Shown: positions 46,577-58,182 of the stretch, piece by piece | Position numbering within the stretch: the first letter of the stretch is position 1 | Layout: every line of letters starts with the position of its first letter | Assembly (NCBI RefSeq): GCF_947179165.1 | Contig: NC_077238.1 | Span: 75,631,257 to 75,695,256, forward strand | Length of the DNA stretch: 64,000 nucleotides | Direction of reading: 5' to 3' | Origin: Solanum dulcamara | Taxonomy: Eukaryota; Streptophyta; Magnoliopsida; Solanales; Solanaceae | Notes under the pieces: generated by a model | What the model saw: only the letters and a program-made list of their open reading frames with translations | Databases searched by the model: none | What the model was told of the DNA's origin: nothing | Made by a program: the position numbers and the translations under genes

Positions 46577-47681
46577 GAAAACATTTTTCTTTTTTTCATG
46601 TTATCCTATGAAAATATATTTAAAGTTAAAAACAAGAGGAAATAGGTGAAGAAAATGAATAAAATAAAATAAAATAATATTGCATAGATTTTTTTGTGTA
46701 ATTTTTATGTTTTTTAATGTATAAAATATAAATCTCTTATAAAAAGTATAAAATTAGAAATAAATTTATAAGGGATTATAAAATTAATTGACTCACTTTG
46801 AAGGTTTGTCACTTAACTACCTACCTTTTCTGAAATTGTAATCCATATTCATTTTTTTTATAAAGAAATTGATTATTTTTTAATCTATATTCTTTTCTAA
46901 CCTTTCCTTTTCCATCCTAGCCATAAAAAGCAATCTATGGATATTTCACATAGGTAATATCCTTCCTTTATCTTTTTTTTTTCCCACACGAGGAGTAACA
47001 TTTAATTGCAGGATTTGCCTTTCAAATAAACAATTTTTTTTTATAAAAAATAATATATATGTGTGTGTGTATGTGTGAGAGAGACGCCCCTGTTTGAAGG
47101 CGAGACTAATAAGGGTGCAAGTCAAGCAAGATTTGCATACTAGGCTGGCTAGCTTTTGAAAATAAGGTGCAAATGAGACTAAGGAAAGTAAAGAGCTTTG
47201 TAAATGCATAGTTTAAGTTCACACGGTATGCACACACTTTTGAGATTTGAAATGGTGCAGCTTGAAAAATAAATTTGTGTGGACTTAAGCTTAAAGTGGA
47301 CAATATATGTCATGAATTTTGATCGTAAGAATATGTAACTTAAATCCTAATATCCTATATCAAGTTTAATATTTTTAAAGCCCTAGTTTACTTCTTCTCC
47401 CCCCCTCCCCCTCCCCTCACTTTAACTCCAAAAACAGTGAAAGAGAATTTTAGGCTCTTCAAAATCTTCCAAGAACATGATAATATATGGTAGCATCAGT
47501 AAAGGCAATGTCTTATCATTGTTTTCTCAAAGGTAAATGCTTTTTATAAGGTTGGAATTAATGCATGCAAAAGGCAGATATATTGGAAGATAAATAAAGA
47601 AGATGAAAGAATGAAAGTGCATTCAATGTAAATTTTTGAAATTTTCACTTTGTGAAAATTACTTTCCTAAAAATGTACTTT
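46577..47681. other. Intergenic AT-rich DNA
   Basis: No gene. TG/GA microsatellite at about 47057-47082 and a C-rich patch at 47397-47417. Confidence 0.35.
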
Positions 47682-47979
47682 TGTTGGAATAATAATTTAA
47701 AGTTGGAGTAGAAATACTAAGTTGTTTAGGATTTGTTATTTGCTATTTATTTAATTCATGTCTAATTAAAATTTATTTGTCCTAGTTTATATAGGAATAA
47801 GTTTTCTAGTCCTAGTTTAAATTGATTTCTTATTATTATAAATAGAGATGTTGTTAGGTTATTTTCAATACATAGAAACACACAAGAATATACAGAAATA
47901 TACAGAAAATACAGAAATTGAGAGAACTTATAGTAAGATTCAAGAAATTTTGAATTCTTATATAAAATATTTTCCTTTA
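47682..47979 (+). repeat. 5' LTR of TRIM-like element
   Basis: Includes a TATA box ATTATAAATAGAGATG at about 47836-47851, also found in the promoter of the B3-like gene. Confidence 0.82.
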
Positions 47980-48457
47980 AATTGGTATTAGAGCTTTTAC
48001 GATCTCGGTAGAGAATCAAAGAGTTTCCGCTGCCGACAGGCGGCTATGACCCATATATGCTGTCCGTTATGCCGTCCGTCAGGCCAATGATCATGATGAC
48101 AAATGCCGGACGAATGATATATGCATGAAAACATCATCCTAGAAGGAAGGACTTACAAAAATATTGCAGAGTTAAAGAAATACAAGTAATCATGTTCTTG
48201 AATTTCATGGTGAGTTGTTTAAAGCATGATTTTTAATTGATGAATTTCAAAGTATTTATGCATAATTTCATTTACATTCATGTTTGAAAATTGAAGTGAT
48301 TTGAACTCACCTAGTTTTATTATGTTTTCAATGAAGGTTGACTTGAAAGCTTTGACTTCAAATGAACTTTTCTCTAATTAAAAGTTGGAGAAAGTAAAAA
48401 AAAAAGAGTTGGTGGGAAGGCATTAACAAGAGTTGAAGACAAAGTGCTTTAACACTA

Positions 48458-48699
48458 AACCGAATCTTCGGACCGGGTAGATCGTGCCTTCGGGCTGGGT
48501 AGACCGAGCCTACGGATCGAATAGACCGGACATACTGTCCGGGTAGACTGAGCCTTCGGGCCGGTTTGACCGGACATACAGTTCGGATAGACCGAGCCTT
48601 CAGACCGAGTAGATCGGACATATAGTCCGGATAGACCGAGCCTACAGGTCGTGTAGACTGATTCTACGGATCAGATAGACCGTGCCTATGGGACGGACA
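48458..48699. repeat. 22-bp minisatellite, eleven units, inside TRIM-like element
   Basis: Eleven consecutive 22-base units (242 bases) with consensus GACCGAGCCTWCGGRYCGRR then TA. Units 4-8 alternate between GACCGAGCC-type and GACCGGACATA-type; several units contain a short dyad (CGGACATACTGTCCG). GC content is much higher than the flanks. Not coding in any consistent frame. Confidence 0.9.
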
Positions 48700-48839
48700 G
48701 AAAAAAATTAAAAATTGAAGAGAAGTTCTCCAAAACAACAATGACAAGAATGATATTGAAGATTGAAGAAAAAGGCTTTCCAATACAACAACAATGACAA
48801 GAAGAAAAAGGCAAGAGTATACAACTTTGAACTAGATAA

Positions 48840-49125
48840 TGTTGGAATAATAATTCAAAGTTGGAGTAGAAATCCTAAGTTGTTTAGGATTTGTTATTTG
48901 CTATTTATTTAATTCATGTCTAGTTAGAATTTGTTTGTCCTAATTTATATAGGAATAAATTTTCTAGTCCTAGTTTAAATTGATTTCTTACTATTATAAA
49001 TAGAGATGCTAATAGATTATTTTCAATAAACAGAAACACACAAAAATATACAGAAAATACAAAAATTGAGAAAACTTATAGTAAAATTCATGAAATTTTG
49101 AATTCCTGTAATATATTTTCCTTCA
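48840..49125 (+). repeat. 3' LTR of TRIM-like element
   Basis: Near-identical start and core to the 5' LTR; followed by TSD ACTTC. Confidence 0.83.
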
Positions 49126-49239
49126 ACTTCATGTGTGCATTTTGGTAACAATTGTTTTTGCTTAGAGTAAGATCCCTATATAGTGAAATCTTTCTATACA
49201 CATTTTTTAAGTTAGATCAACTTTAAACTTATAACATTT

Positions 49240-49460
49240 GTAAGTATAAGCGGAGCTAAGATTTAAAATTTATGAATTATGAATAAATTATTTATATATA
49301 TTAAATATATAGAAGTTACATCATAGGCGGAGCTAACTTGTCATTGACCCCATAATTACATATTTGATATTTTTTAACATAAATATAAAATTTAAGTGAA
49401 AATTATTAAGTTGAACTGAATCTTGAATCTGTATTTAATATTATAACTTTGCCTTAATGT
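49240..49460. repeat. Possible hAT-like MITE fragments
   Basis: AAGCGGAGCTAAGATTTAAA and ATAGGCGGAGCTAACTTG resemble the ends of GGCGGAGC-type plant MITEs; no clean ends. Confidence 0.3.
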
Positions 49461-49811
49461 GATGGTACATAGAGGGTCAATATGATCATACATCAGTTCA
49501 AAAGGAAAATAATTTTCATTTGTGTATGTTATACTTTGAAGATTGAGCCTAAAATTTTGTTCCTTTTCATCTTGAGTTGTCACCATTACAAGACATTACA
49601 CACTAGTAGCTTCAGTTTCACTTGTTTGTATGTATATATGGATATATTCTCATTTTGTGCCATTCAAATTCTAACTCATTGAAAATTAGTGTAAAGTGTA
49701 ATTTGCCTATTTATTCTCTTTTCTAAAACTTAGGACATTATTTGGGGAAAAAAATGGTACTACAACTATTTAGTGAAATTAGTGATTTTTTTAGTAGTAT
49801 ATATATACTTT

Positions 49812-50052
49812 CTATGTTTCGATTTGTTTGATCTATGTCGATTTGATACGGAGTTTAAAAATATAAAGAGATCTTTTTGAATCTTGTGTTATTAAATTAA
49901 AATTATGTCAAATGTATCAAAATTATTTTTTATTCTTGTGGTCTTAAAATGTCATGTAGAAAGTTGAAACTAAAGAATTGCTAAAAAAAGTCATTCTTTT
50001 TGAAACGTACAAAATAAAAGTAGATCAAATAAATTAAAACGGAGATTGTAAT
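49812..50052. mobile_element. Stowaway-like MITE
   Basis: TTTCGATTTGTTTGATCTAT at the left and AGATCAAATAAATTAAAACG at the right are inverted; the GGAGATTG boundary is partly decayed. Confidence 0.6.
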
Positions 50053-51097
50053 ATTTTTGGTCCCTCATTTTGATAAATTCTTGATTTCTATGATATTTAA
50101 CTAAGTAAATTAAACCTTCAAGTGATTAAATCATGCATTTTTATCCATTTTTTTTAATATTCACAAATCAATCATAAGTATTAAATGTTCCACCATATAA
50201 TTACTTATACGGTATATTAAAGTTCATTGTTACTTTTTATTTGAAAATGATATAATTTTAAAATAGTTAAATATAATATAATTTCTATCTGAAGAGACAA
50301 AAACACACTTTAATTAATTAAAAACTAACTATGTTTAATCACATATCACAAAAATCAAAAGAAAAATTTAGCAATAGGTTAGGGACCAAAAATCTTATAA
50401 ACGGGTAAGCTTGTAAATATTAAAAAAATAATAGTTAATTAAAAAAACCATTTAATTATAATATGATGATTAGATTTTTGTTGTATTTTTCATTTTTTTG
50501 GGTCATGTTGTATTTTTCATTTATTATTTCTTCAAAATGTTTTATCACATGGGACCCTTTAATTAAATCTCATGGTTCTTCTGATCTGATAGGGAATGAG
50601 TATATAAAATTGTACCAAAATATTTAAAATATATTAAAGTACATGTAAGGTATTCCATATCCTTTATGTTACATACTTTTCAAAGTGAAACCCCATTTAT
50701 AAATGTATGCATGTAGACAATTTTTCCTTTCAATATTGAACCACCTGTTTATCAAGTTCTTTTTTAAATATTTTTTTTCTCCTTTTTTCATGTATAATAG
50801 AAATGTTCAAAAGTAGTATGATAATGACTTAAATTTTTAATAGTTACTTTGCGTTTTATATAATCTAATTTCAAATTGAGAATGATATGTATAATTTATT
50901 TATAAGATACTCTTTTTATAAAAGCTTAAACATATCATCAACTTATAATTAATCTAATACCGTCATTAAATTTTCATTCTTATTGAACACATTATTGTTA
51001 TAGACAAATACTTTTATGGGTAAAATTAGTTTTTTTTAAAAAAATATCTTTCCACTATGTACTAGCGGGGATGAGGGATCTATTATACGTAGAAAAA
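50053..51097. other. Intergenic AT-rich DNA
   Basis: No gene or repeat with recognisable ends. Confidence 0.3.
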
Positions 51098-51372
51098 AAA
51101 TAATACATACTACTTTCATTTCAATTAATGTAGCACCTTTTGAAATTCGAGATTCAAACAAGATTTTCTTTTACCACAATTTTTAATATATTTTTTGAAT
51201 ATCTTGAATTATTAATTAATATGTTTTATAATAATTTTTAAGTAGTTTTCAAATATATAAATTTTATTTTAAAAATTTTAAAATGCCATATCCAAATTCA
51301 TAGTCAAAACTTACCTTATTTAACTCTCGAAATTCGATTTGTCACGTAAATTAGAACATAAAGAGTAGTCGA
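51098..51372. mobile_element. Stowaway-like MITE, diverged
   Basis: Left ACTACTTTCATTTCAATTAA and right CGTAAATTAGAACATAAAGA with flanking pairing; weak. Confidence 0.4.
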
Positions 51373-52275
51373 TTAGGACTAGTGAATGTCTTTAATTTCT
51401 TAAATCAGATGCAAAAACATGTGTCATTATTATCTATACACTTTTGATTAAATGTAAGAGACCAAACACCTTTTGACTAAAATACTTGAGATAAATAAAA
51501 ATGGAATAAATAAAATCTAACTAAAAGCAATATATCAATGCGTGGAGGCATATTTTGTTATTTGGGTATGCCTTTTAGTGTTGGGACTCTCATTTTGGAG
51601 CCGTAGAAGGTCAATTAAAGGAAAAAACGTTCTTATCAGAATTAGATCAATTCTTAAAGCTCTAATTTGAAATCTTTAATTAAGGGAAGAGGGTCATGGT
51701 CATGGAGTCATATTAAACTTACAATAGATATTATATGTATAATGTATCTTAATAATTTATTGTGTAAAAACTTAAAAATAAATTATTTTATAATGATTGA
51801 TAATAGTGAAATTCCGACAGAAACTTCAAGTGTACATCATTCCATACTAGATATGTAGGCAATACATTACCCAAAGCTTAAAATTCATAAAAGTTTGTCT
51901 TCAACAGTATTTCCAATGGAATATATTTCAGCGCAAAGTTTTTTTCGAAAATAGGAGAGCTAAAATATAAAATTATATACCGAAACATTAGCATTAAATG
52001 CTCCAGCCAAGCACCACCTATATAGACTAATGTCATTTAGTGTAACATTGGACAAAGTCATGTCACACTAAAACGGGCAGCTCGGTCTATGACGCATTTC
52101 ACGTTTAGGTAGGATTTTAAAAAGGGTTATATTATCGAAAAGGTATATTATACATGATTACCCTAATTCATAATATTAGTAATACAATTTACGGTTTGAA
52201 CTATGATATCTAGATCACGTCAAAAAATAATTATATCATTGCTCAAAGGCTCATCTTGAGAAGGTGTCACAATAC
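51373..52275. other. Intergenic AT-rich DNA
   Basis: No gene or recognised repeat. Confidence 0.3.
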
Positions 52276-52717
52276 TGTTAGGTGTTTGTTTCGACTTTCT
52301 TAGTATAATTGAATTTTTCTTTTTCTAAAAGAAAAACACAAAGTCTTCATATTTAGCTAGTCTTTTTTCTTGAAGAAAAAGATTTATGACTCTATAAATA
52401 GAAGTTCATTTCTTCTAACATGGTAGCATTCATAATGTATTCCTATGGACTTTGAGAGTTTTGTGTGGGAAGAGAATTTGAGAGACACAAGTGTTACGTT
52501 AACACTTGTGTGAACCTCTTTTTATTTCGAGTGGATTGTGTGAAGTTATTTCTCTAAATATTGTGTACTCTCATATTTATAGTGGACTGCTTATCTCCTC
52601 TTGTGGATGTAGATCGGTTGACCGAACCATGTTAAATGTTTGTATCTCTTTTTGATATATTTCTCTCTTATTTTCTAACTCATGATTTTTCGAGGTTTGC
52701 TTTGTTAGCTTCCGCAT
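52276..52717 (+). mobile_element. Putative copia solo LTR
   Basis: Begins TGTTAGGTGTTTG. Has a TATA box CTCTATAAATAGAAG (about 52391-52405), a 'TCTAACATGGTAGCATTCAT' leader-like run, a TTTGAGAG block and a polyadenylation-like end near TTCCGCATAACA. This is typical of Tork-type copia LTRs. No second LTR or TSD, so ends are uncertain. Confidence 0.5.
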
Positions 52718-52936
52718 AACACCAGATTATTTTGATCCTACCAAAATAGAGAGAAAAAATGCCAATGAATACAAAAGTGAACCGATTTTCATATCTCTTG
52801 ATGACCATTAATGGATAACCTACTAATTAAATTGATAACTAAGGGCAATTTTTTTTCCGGTATACCGCCCCCCAGCAAGGGGCGTGATACAAATTCTGAC
52901 CTATTATGTCACCTTTTTTGTTTAGAGGCTTGTTGA

Positions 52937-53045
52937 TCAGTGGCAAAGCCATATAATTAGCAAGGTGATTGAAAATATAAAATAGTAAACACCCAACAAA
53001 GGTAAATAAATTCAATATATTATATATACATAAAAAAATAATTTC
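52937..53045. mobile_element. Truncated hAT MITE (43183 family)
   Basis: CAGTGGCAAAGCCATATAAT, AAAATATAAAATAGTAAACA and ATATACATAAAAAAATAATT follow the family's left half; the right half is absent. Confidence 0.6.
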
Positions 53046-53538
53046 GACTAAGTTGATGATATAGTAGGTTAAATTGTACAGGTGATAGAAAAAAATCTTT
53101 TATAATCTAAAGTGTATAGTTGCATATACAATTAGTTAGATCTCATCCGAATATAGCATAGAATAAAAGAAAGTCAAACGATAATTATAAAGAAATGAAC
53201 TTGTAACCCTTTGATTTAGCCTAGGGTTTTGAAAACATTAATACTTGTATATGGATATGATTCATATTTAGTGGTGTATGATCATGTGAAGGAAGACATT
53301 AAAAACCAAGATGCCAGACAAAGTTGTTGAAAGATTAGAAGGGAATATTTGGGAGTATGAAATAAAGGAATTAGAAGATAATATGTGTGTGTGTTTTAAT
53401 TATTTTTAGGTTTGTGCACACGTTAACACCACATATATATTCTACTACTAGAGAACAAACACCCCTTTTTGTGGTTCTCACTCTCCCTCAGTTTTAATTT
53501 CTCAAGTCAATGGCTCACTAGTTGTACTTTAATGCTCA

Positions 53539-53560
53539 TATATATATATATATATATATA
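53539..53560. repeat. (AT)n microsatellite
   Basis: Eleven uninterrupted AT units. Confidence 0.9.
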
Positions 53561-53690
53561 CATTTATTTCTTCTATACTTTTCTCTATTACATATGTGTA
53601 GTTTAATTTGACCTAAAACCCCCTAACATCCCCTAATCTATTTCCAAATGGGATAGGGTGCTAGAAACCAAAATCTTATAGTATAAAATT

Positions 53691-54026
53691 CACTACTAGA
53701 AAATATTCAATTAGCGACAGATAAAATTTATAGATAAACGTATTATAAAATTCATGCTAATTTTTATTTAGATACAAATTAGAGACCGATTTTAAAAAAA
53801 TTCAATTAGCTGAGAATTTTTTAGCGACGAATTAATTTATAGATAATTTCATATTTTTAAAAGTAGATTTGATCATATTTTGTCAATGTGCTTATTAAGA
53901 AAAAAATTTAACTTATATACATGGACAATAAAATTAATTATTACACTATGAGTAGATTTTTTTTTTCATGTTATATATCTCATTTATCAAAGACGACTAT
54001 TAATACACCCGGTACGCCAATTTATG
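53691..54026. mobile_element. CACTA-like MITE
   Basis: Left CACTACTAGAAAATATTCAA and right GCCAATTTATGTAGTG; internal AATTAGCGACAGA and TTTTTAGCGACGAATT repeats. 3-bp TSD not convincing. Confidence 0.5.
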
Positions 54027-54155
54027 TAGTGTTACCTGACTAAACACAAAATTTAAGAAAGAAACAAAGATTTTTGAGACTTGTGGTAAAAAGAATCTTT
54101 AGACAATTTACAAGGGGTAAAAACTTCCACGGCCCCATCGGTTGCTTGTACACCC

Positions 54156-54416
54156 ACTACTAGAAATAAATGTCTTTCTGACCGCGAATAAGTGAGAATT
54201 TTGTGTTATAGAACATTATTTTATCATTTATTTTTCATCATACTAGCTCACTGAGAAAATGTATGATGAAAAACAGATTCTCGCTCAAATATTGAGAAAT
54301 TTTCTAATTTTTTTTATATAAACATATTATGATCTTTTCTTTCTCTCCGCTCAATCAAAATGTCCATGGGATAAGTGAGAAATTTTAATGAAAAAATAGT
54401 AATTTTTTAGTAGTGC
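54156..54416. mobile_element. CACTA-like MITE
   Basis: Left CACTACTAGAAATAAATG and right GTAATTTTTTAGTAGTG are inverted. Related to the partial copy at 20826. TSD unclear. Confidence 0.6.
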
Positions 54417-54765
54417 GTGAACTATATAAACTTATCATCGTTAAGTGATATAAGCATGTGTGTTGTGTGTTGTGTGCAAGTGTGCACATATTGCCATATT
54501 GTATCATCTGAATTAGGTGTAACCACTCGATACAGGTAAGTTCTTTTTTATGTAGGGTAAAATGAAATTTGAAACACATGAAAAGACAAGAAGTAGAAGC
54601 GCAGAGAGTGGGAGGAAAAGAATCAACAGAGAGGAGGGAGATGAGTGTCTCTTTCACTCTTCAGCCATTTTTAACCCGTTCTCTACGGAGAGGAAAATCA
54701 ATCAAAAAGTGACCCTTTATCTTTTTCAGTTTTTCTTATTTATTTCTCTACCTATTAGTACAATT

Positions 54766-54966
54766 CTTTTTTGATTTTTCATCGAGTGTTCAATACCTGC
54801 ATTAGAATTCGACTAAATCTGGATTTGCATTGGAAAGTGACACATGGGGGAAAGGGGGTGGAGCTCTTCCTAAAAAAGGCGACTGCGTACCCAGGGGAAC
54901 TCAAACCCGAGACCTTTGGTTTAGGATAAAAGAGTACTTACTATTCCATCACAACCCTCGTTGGTC
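54766..54966 (-). mobile_element. Intact tRNA-derived SINE (201 bp)
   Basis: Read on the minus strand: GACCAACGAGGGTTGTGATG (A-box region), TAGTAAGTACTC, CCAAAGGTCTCGGGTTTGAG (B-box region), CTGGGTACGCAGTCGCC, then AAATCCAGATTTAGTCGAAT and an A-rich tail. Flanked by 15-bp repeats CCTATTAGTACAATT / CCTATTAGTACCATT (54751-54765, 54967-54981; one change). The frame 54830-55012 is incidental. Confidence 0.88.
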
Positions 54967-55109
54967 CCTATTAGTACCATTTATTATGTGTCTTACTATT
55001 TATATTTCGTGATTATTTAAAAAATTTAAAATCTCACATAAAATCATAAGATTTAAAGGGTATTTCAGTATATTATACACGTAATAAATTTAAGACCATA
55101 TAATTATCA

Positions 55110-55352
55110 TATATGTCCTACATTTCAATTTGTTTGTCTAGTTGTGGTTTGACACGAAATTTAAAAAAATAAGTAAGTGTTTTGAATCGTAAGCTAAAGA
55201 TATGTAAAATGTACTAAAATGAACTTTAAATTTGTAGTTTTAACCATGTTACGTGAAAAATTAGAATTAAAGAGTTGTCATAAAAATAATGAAAAGACAT
55301 TCTTTTTTAAATGAACCAAAAAAAAGCAAGACAAATAAATTAAAACCGAAAA
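55110..55352. mobile_element. Stowaway-like MITE
   Basis: Left CTACATTTCAATTTGTTTGT and right GACAAATAAATTAAAACCGA form degenerate inverted repeats. Confidence 0.6.
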
Positions 55353-55494
55353 AATATTTATTTTCAAGATTATAAATTTTACATTAATTTTAAAGCGTGT
55401 ACTAATAAATATTTTTTAGTAAGAAATTTGTTACCAATAATTTATGTTGCTTTGATTTTTGTTTTGACTATAGAGGAGAAAGAGGAAAGAATGA

Positions 55495-55670
55495 CAAAAA
55501 AATGTGGTACAAGGTTGCTTCTTCTTTTAATCAAGGTTTTAGATTCGAGATTTAGGTATGAATTTTTATTTGGTAAGAATTGCTTCTTCCGAATGGGGAT
55601 CTAAACGATGTGTATCCGAATTAATCAGGTTTCAATATAGGTATCTAAAACGTAATATAAAAAAAAAATA
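55495..55670 (+). mobile_element. Decayed tRNA-derived SINE
   Basis: AAGGTTTTAGATTCGAGATT (B-box area), GGATCTAAACGATGTGTATC, GTATCCGAATTAATCAGG; same order as the intact SINE, with many changes. Confidence 0.5.
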
Positions 55671-55813
55671 GAAAGGAGCCTTGTGTTCAAGTGTCATTTA
55701 CGATGTGAAATTCGAATTAATCAAATTTTAATATAGATATAAAACAGAGAACGTATTAAAAATTAAAAAAAAAAGAAAAGAAAGAGAAAGGAGCCTTGTG
55801 TTCAAGTGTCATT
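55671..55813. repeat. Two-copy direct repeat upstream of KANADI
   Basis: AAAGGAGCCTTGTGTTCAAG followed by TGTCATTT at about 55672-55699 and again at 55786-55813 (period near 114); the intervening ATTAATCAR-TTTYAATATAG also recurs. Confidence 0.75.
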
Positions 55814-56324
55814 TTCTAATAAACAGTATTTCTCGACGAACACAAGTCTCCTATCCCTTTCTTCCTTTTTTCTCATTCCATAAAGCCTTTCTTGATTCCT
55901 TTCTTTCATTTATTACAAAAACACTTTTTTTTTTCTTTTCTTTCCATTGTTTTCACAAACACCATTATCCCTACTTCTTCTTCTTCTTGCTACTTTTTTT
56001 TTATGCTCTCCCTCTATATCAAACATGTCCACTTAAAAAGAAGATAAAATCTTTGCCCCTCTTTTTCTTCACTTACACTTAGCTTTTTACAATATTCAAA
56101 AGAATAAACTGTCTACCTCTTTTTCCACTAAATCTATCATCAAGAATCAAACTTGAAGTTTGTTCATCATTCTTTTCCACATCTTGTGTATGTATGTGTG
56201 TGTTCAACTTTTTACTTTATTTTTCATCAATTTGGGGGTTTTGAGGTATTAAAGCCAAATCCAACATAAAAAAGAACAAATCTTGAATATATTATTTCAA
56301 AGATTTATTATTCACAAATTAAAG
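55814..56324 (+). promoter_or_regulatory. KANADI proximal promoter and 5' UTR
   Basis: Strongly pyrimidine-rich on the + strand (TTCTTCTTCTTCTTGC near 55976; long T/C runs) with a TATA-like CTCTATATC near 56010. The frame is open upstream from 56283 but its first codon is TTG; the first in-frame ATG is 56325. Start of transcription not determined. Confidence 0.45.
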
Positions 56325-57018
56325 ATGCCCTTAGAAGGGGTTTTTGTTCAACCAACTAATAATTCTACTTCAAAGCAAATCCCTGATCTTTCTCTTCATA
56401 TTAGCCTTCCAAATAATAGTAATAATTCCTTACACACATCATCATCATCAACAACAACAACAACAAATAATTGTCTCACTGAGCTTTCTTTAGCTCATCC
56501 CACTACTACTACTACTAATGAAGAAAATAGGAGTTTTTCAAGAAACCCTTTTCTCCAACAAAGCTATATGATAAATCATCAACCAATTAGTAGCCAAATG
56601 AATAATCATGGGGTTTCTTTATTAGACCCTATAAAGGGTATACCAATATATCATCAAGATTCATTTTCTAATTTCTTGGAGAAAGATCCAAAGAGATCAT
56701 TTGGATCCCTTTATTCAACACCTTATTATAATTTGGATCATTTATCATTCTTGAATTGTGGTACAGCAAATGCTTCTTCTCCTTATGGGATACCTATGGT
56801 GGCTAATAGATTTCAACAACATCAACATAGCCAATATTCTAATGGAGTGGGATCATTAGGGCCAACTACTTCTTCTCATGACAATAGTTTGATGATGAGA
56901 TCAAGATTTCTACCAAAATTTTCATCTAAAAGGAGCATGAGGGCACCGCGAATGCGATGGACAACTTCACTTCATGCTAGATTTGTTCATGCTGTTGAGC
57001 TTCTTGGTGGCCATGAAA
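56325..57018 (+). CDS. KANADI1-like GARP transcription factor, exon 1
   Basis: Encodes residues 1-231 of a 383-residue KANADI protein that specifies abaxial identity in leaves, ovules and stem vasculature. The ATG at 56325 gives MPLEGVFVQP and then PDLSLHISLP (20-29), the hallmark KANADI N-terminus and an EAR-like L-x-L-x repression motif. Homopolymer-like Ser/Thr/Asn runs (residues about 37-75) come from TCA/ACA/ACT codon repeats. The GARP (Myb-like) DNA-binding domain starts near residue 205: MRAPRMRWTTSLHARFVHAV (W212) and ELLGGHE. The exon ends after CATGAAA; donor A|GTAAAA at 57019, in frame with exon 2. Without splicing the frame stops at 57059. Nuclear. Confidence 0.95.
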
Positions 57019-57445
57019 GTAAAAACTCCATTTCTCTACCTATATATACCCTACTTTGAGTTTTTTTTTGTGTGTGTGGTTTACATATATATACTGCACT
57101 TCTTCTTTTTTTAAGGTGGTTTTTTAATGCTTTTTTGGGGGTACTTATATATGCCAATGGACATGAAAGTAAACCCCAAATCTTTATCTTGATTTTTTTT
57201 TTGATTTGATTTGATTTTTAGGGTACATAAGGTTTGAAGAGAGAAGTGAGAACATTAAAAGATTCAGAATTTAAATTTGACTTTTGAAACTATTGTAACT
57301 CAATACACTTTTGCAATTCAGATTCATATATTTATGCATCATCACATTTTATTGCATTTATTTGAAAATTATTAATTGTTGCTTAATATAATGTGCTAAA
57401 AATTGCATCTAAAAGTCTATTGCTGAATTTTCTTGAATCTTTTAG

Positions 57446-57522
57446 GGGCTACTCCAAAATCAGTCCTGGAGCTAATGGATGTCAAAGATCTCACTCTAGC
57501 TCATGTCAAAAGTCATTTGCAG
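57446..57522 (+). CDS. KANADI1-like, exon 2
   Basis: 77 bases, acceptor TTTTAG at 57445. Completes the Arg codon and encodes RATPKSVLELMDVKDLTLAH, then VKSHLQ: helix 3 of the GARP domain (recognition helix). Donor CAG|GTAAAA. Confidence 0.95.
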
Positions 57523-58182
57523 GTAAAAATAAATAAATAAAAATTACAAGAATTTTTTTTTAGTAAAAGGAAAAATTCGGTTTAAACTATTTCTGTTTTT
57601 TATTTATTTATTTTCTTCTGTGGGTGAATTGTTTCTCTGGCACAATAATCGATGAAAAATGCAGTGAATGAATGACTGAATTAAAGCAAACAAGTCTGAT
57701 AGTATAGCAGAGAGATAAAGAAAAAAGAAAACAGACAAAAGTAAGTCATCATTATTCAATAATAATACTTCTGCTAATACTTATCAAAAACATCAACCTC
57801 GTGATTAATATATCAATTTTAAAGAAACATTTTGACTCACAACTATTAGAACTAGTACTAGCTATCTCCCTCTCTTTTTAAATATACCCTCTTTCATTTT
57901 TCCGTGTTTTGAAGCAATCGTTAGTAAATAAGATATTTAGAAGTTATATTTTTACTTCTAAAATGTAACAGATAAATTAATCTATAGCCAGTGGCGAAGC
58001 GATCGATCGATACTTTTTCATCCGAAAGTTATATTATGTTGCTACGTAAAAATATTTTATATATATATATATTACATTACATATTAACACTTCTTAGCTT
58101 CTATGCGATTTTATCCTCTTTATATTTTGACATCTTTTAATCAAAATTCTGACTCCTACATAACTATATCTATGTGTGAGTA

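Larger units (their letters stand above)
47682..49125 (+). mobile_element. Small non-autonomous LTR element (TRIM-like, 1.44 kb)
   Basis: LTRs 47682-47979 and 48840-49125 both start TGTTGGAATAATAATT; the 3' LTR ends CCTTCA, the 5' LTR CCTTTA. 5-bp TSD ACTTT/ACTTC (47677-47681 and 49126-49130). The PBS-like TGGTATTAGAGC at 47983 differs by one base from the initiator-Met PBS. The 860-bp internal region has no gag/pol but carries an eleven-unit 22-bp minisatellite. LTRs differ by roughly 7-8% by eye. Confidence 0.85.

Noticed and set aside
54830..55012. 60-codon frame with RGTQTRDLWFRI
   Set aside because: It is the complement of the SINE B-box region, not a protein gene.
56283..56324. Longer KANADI N-terminus starting at 56283
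   Set aside because: The first codon there is TTG. The family N-terminus begins at the ATG 56325.
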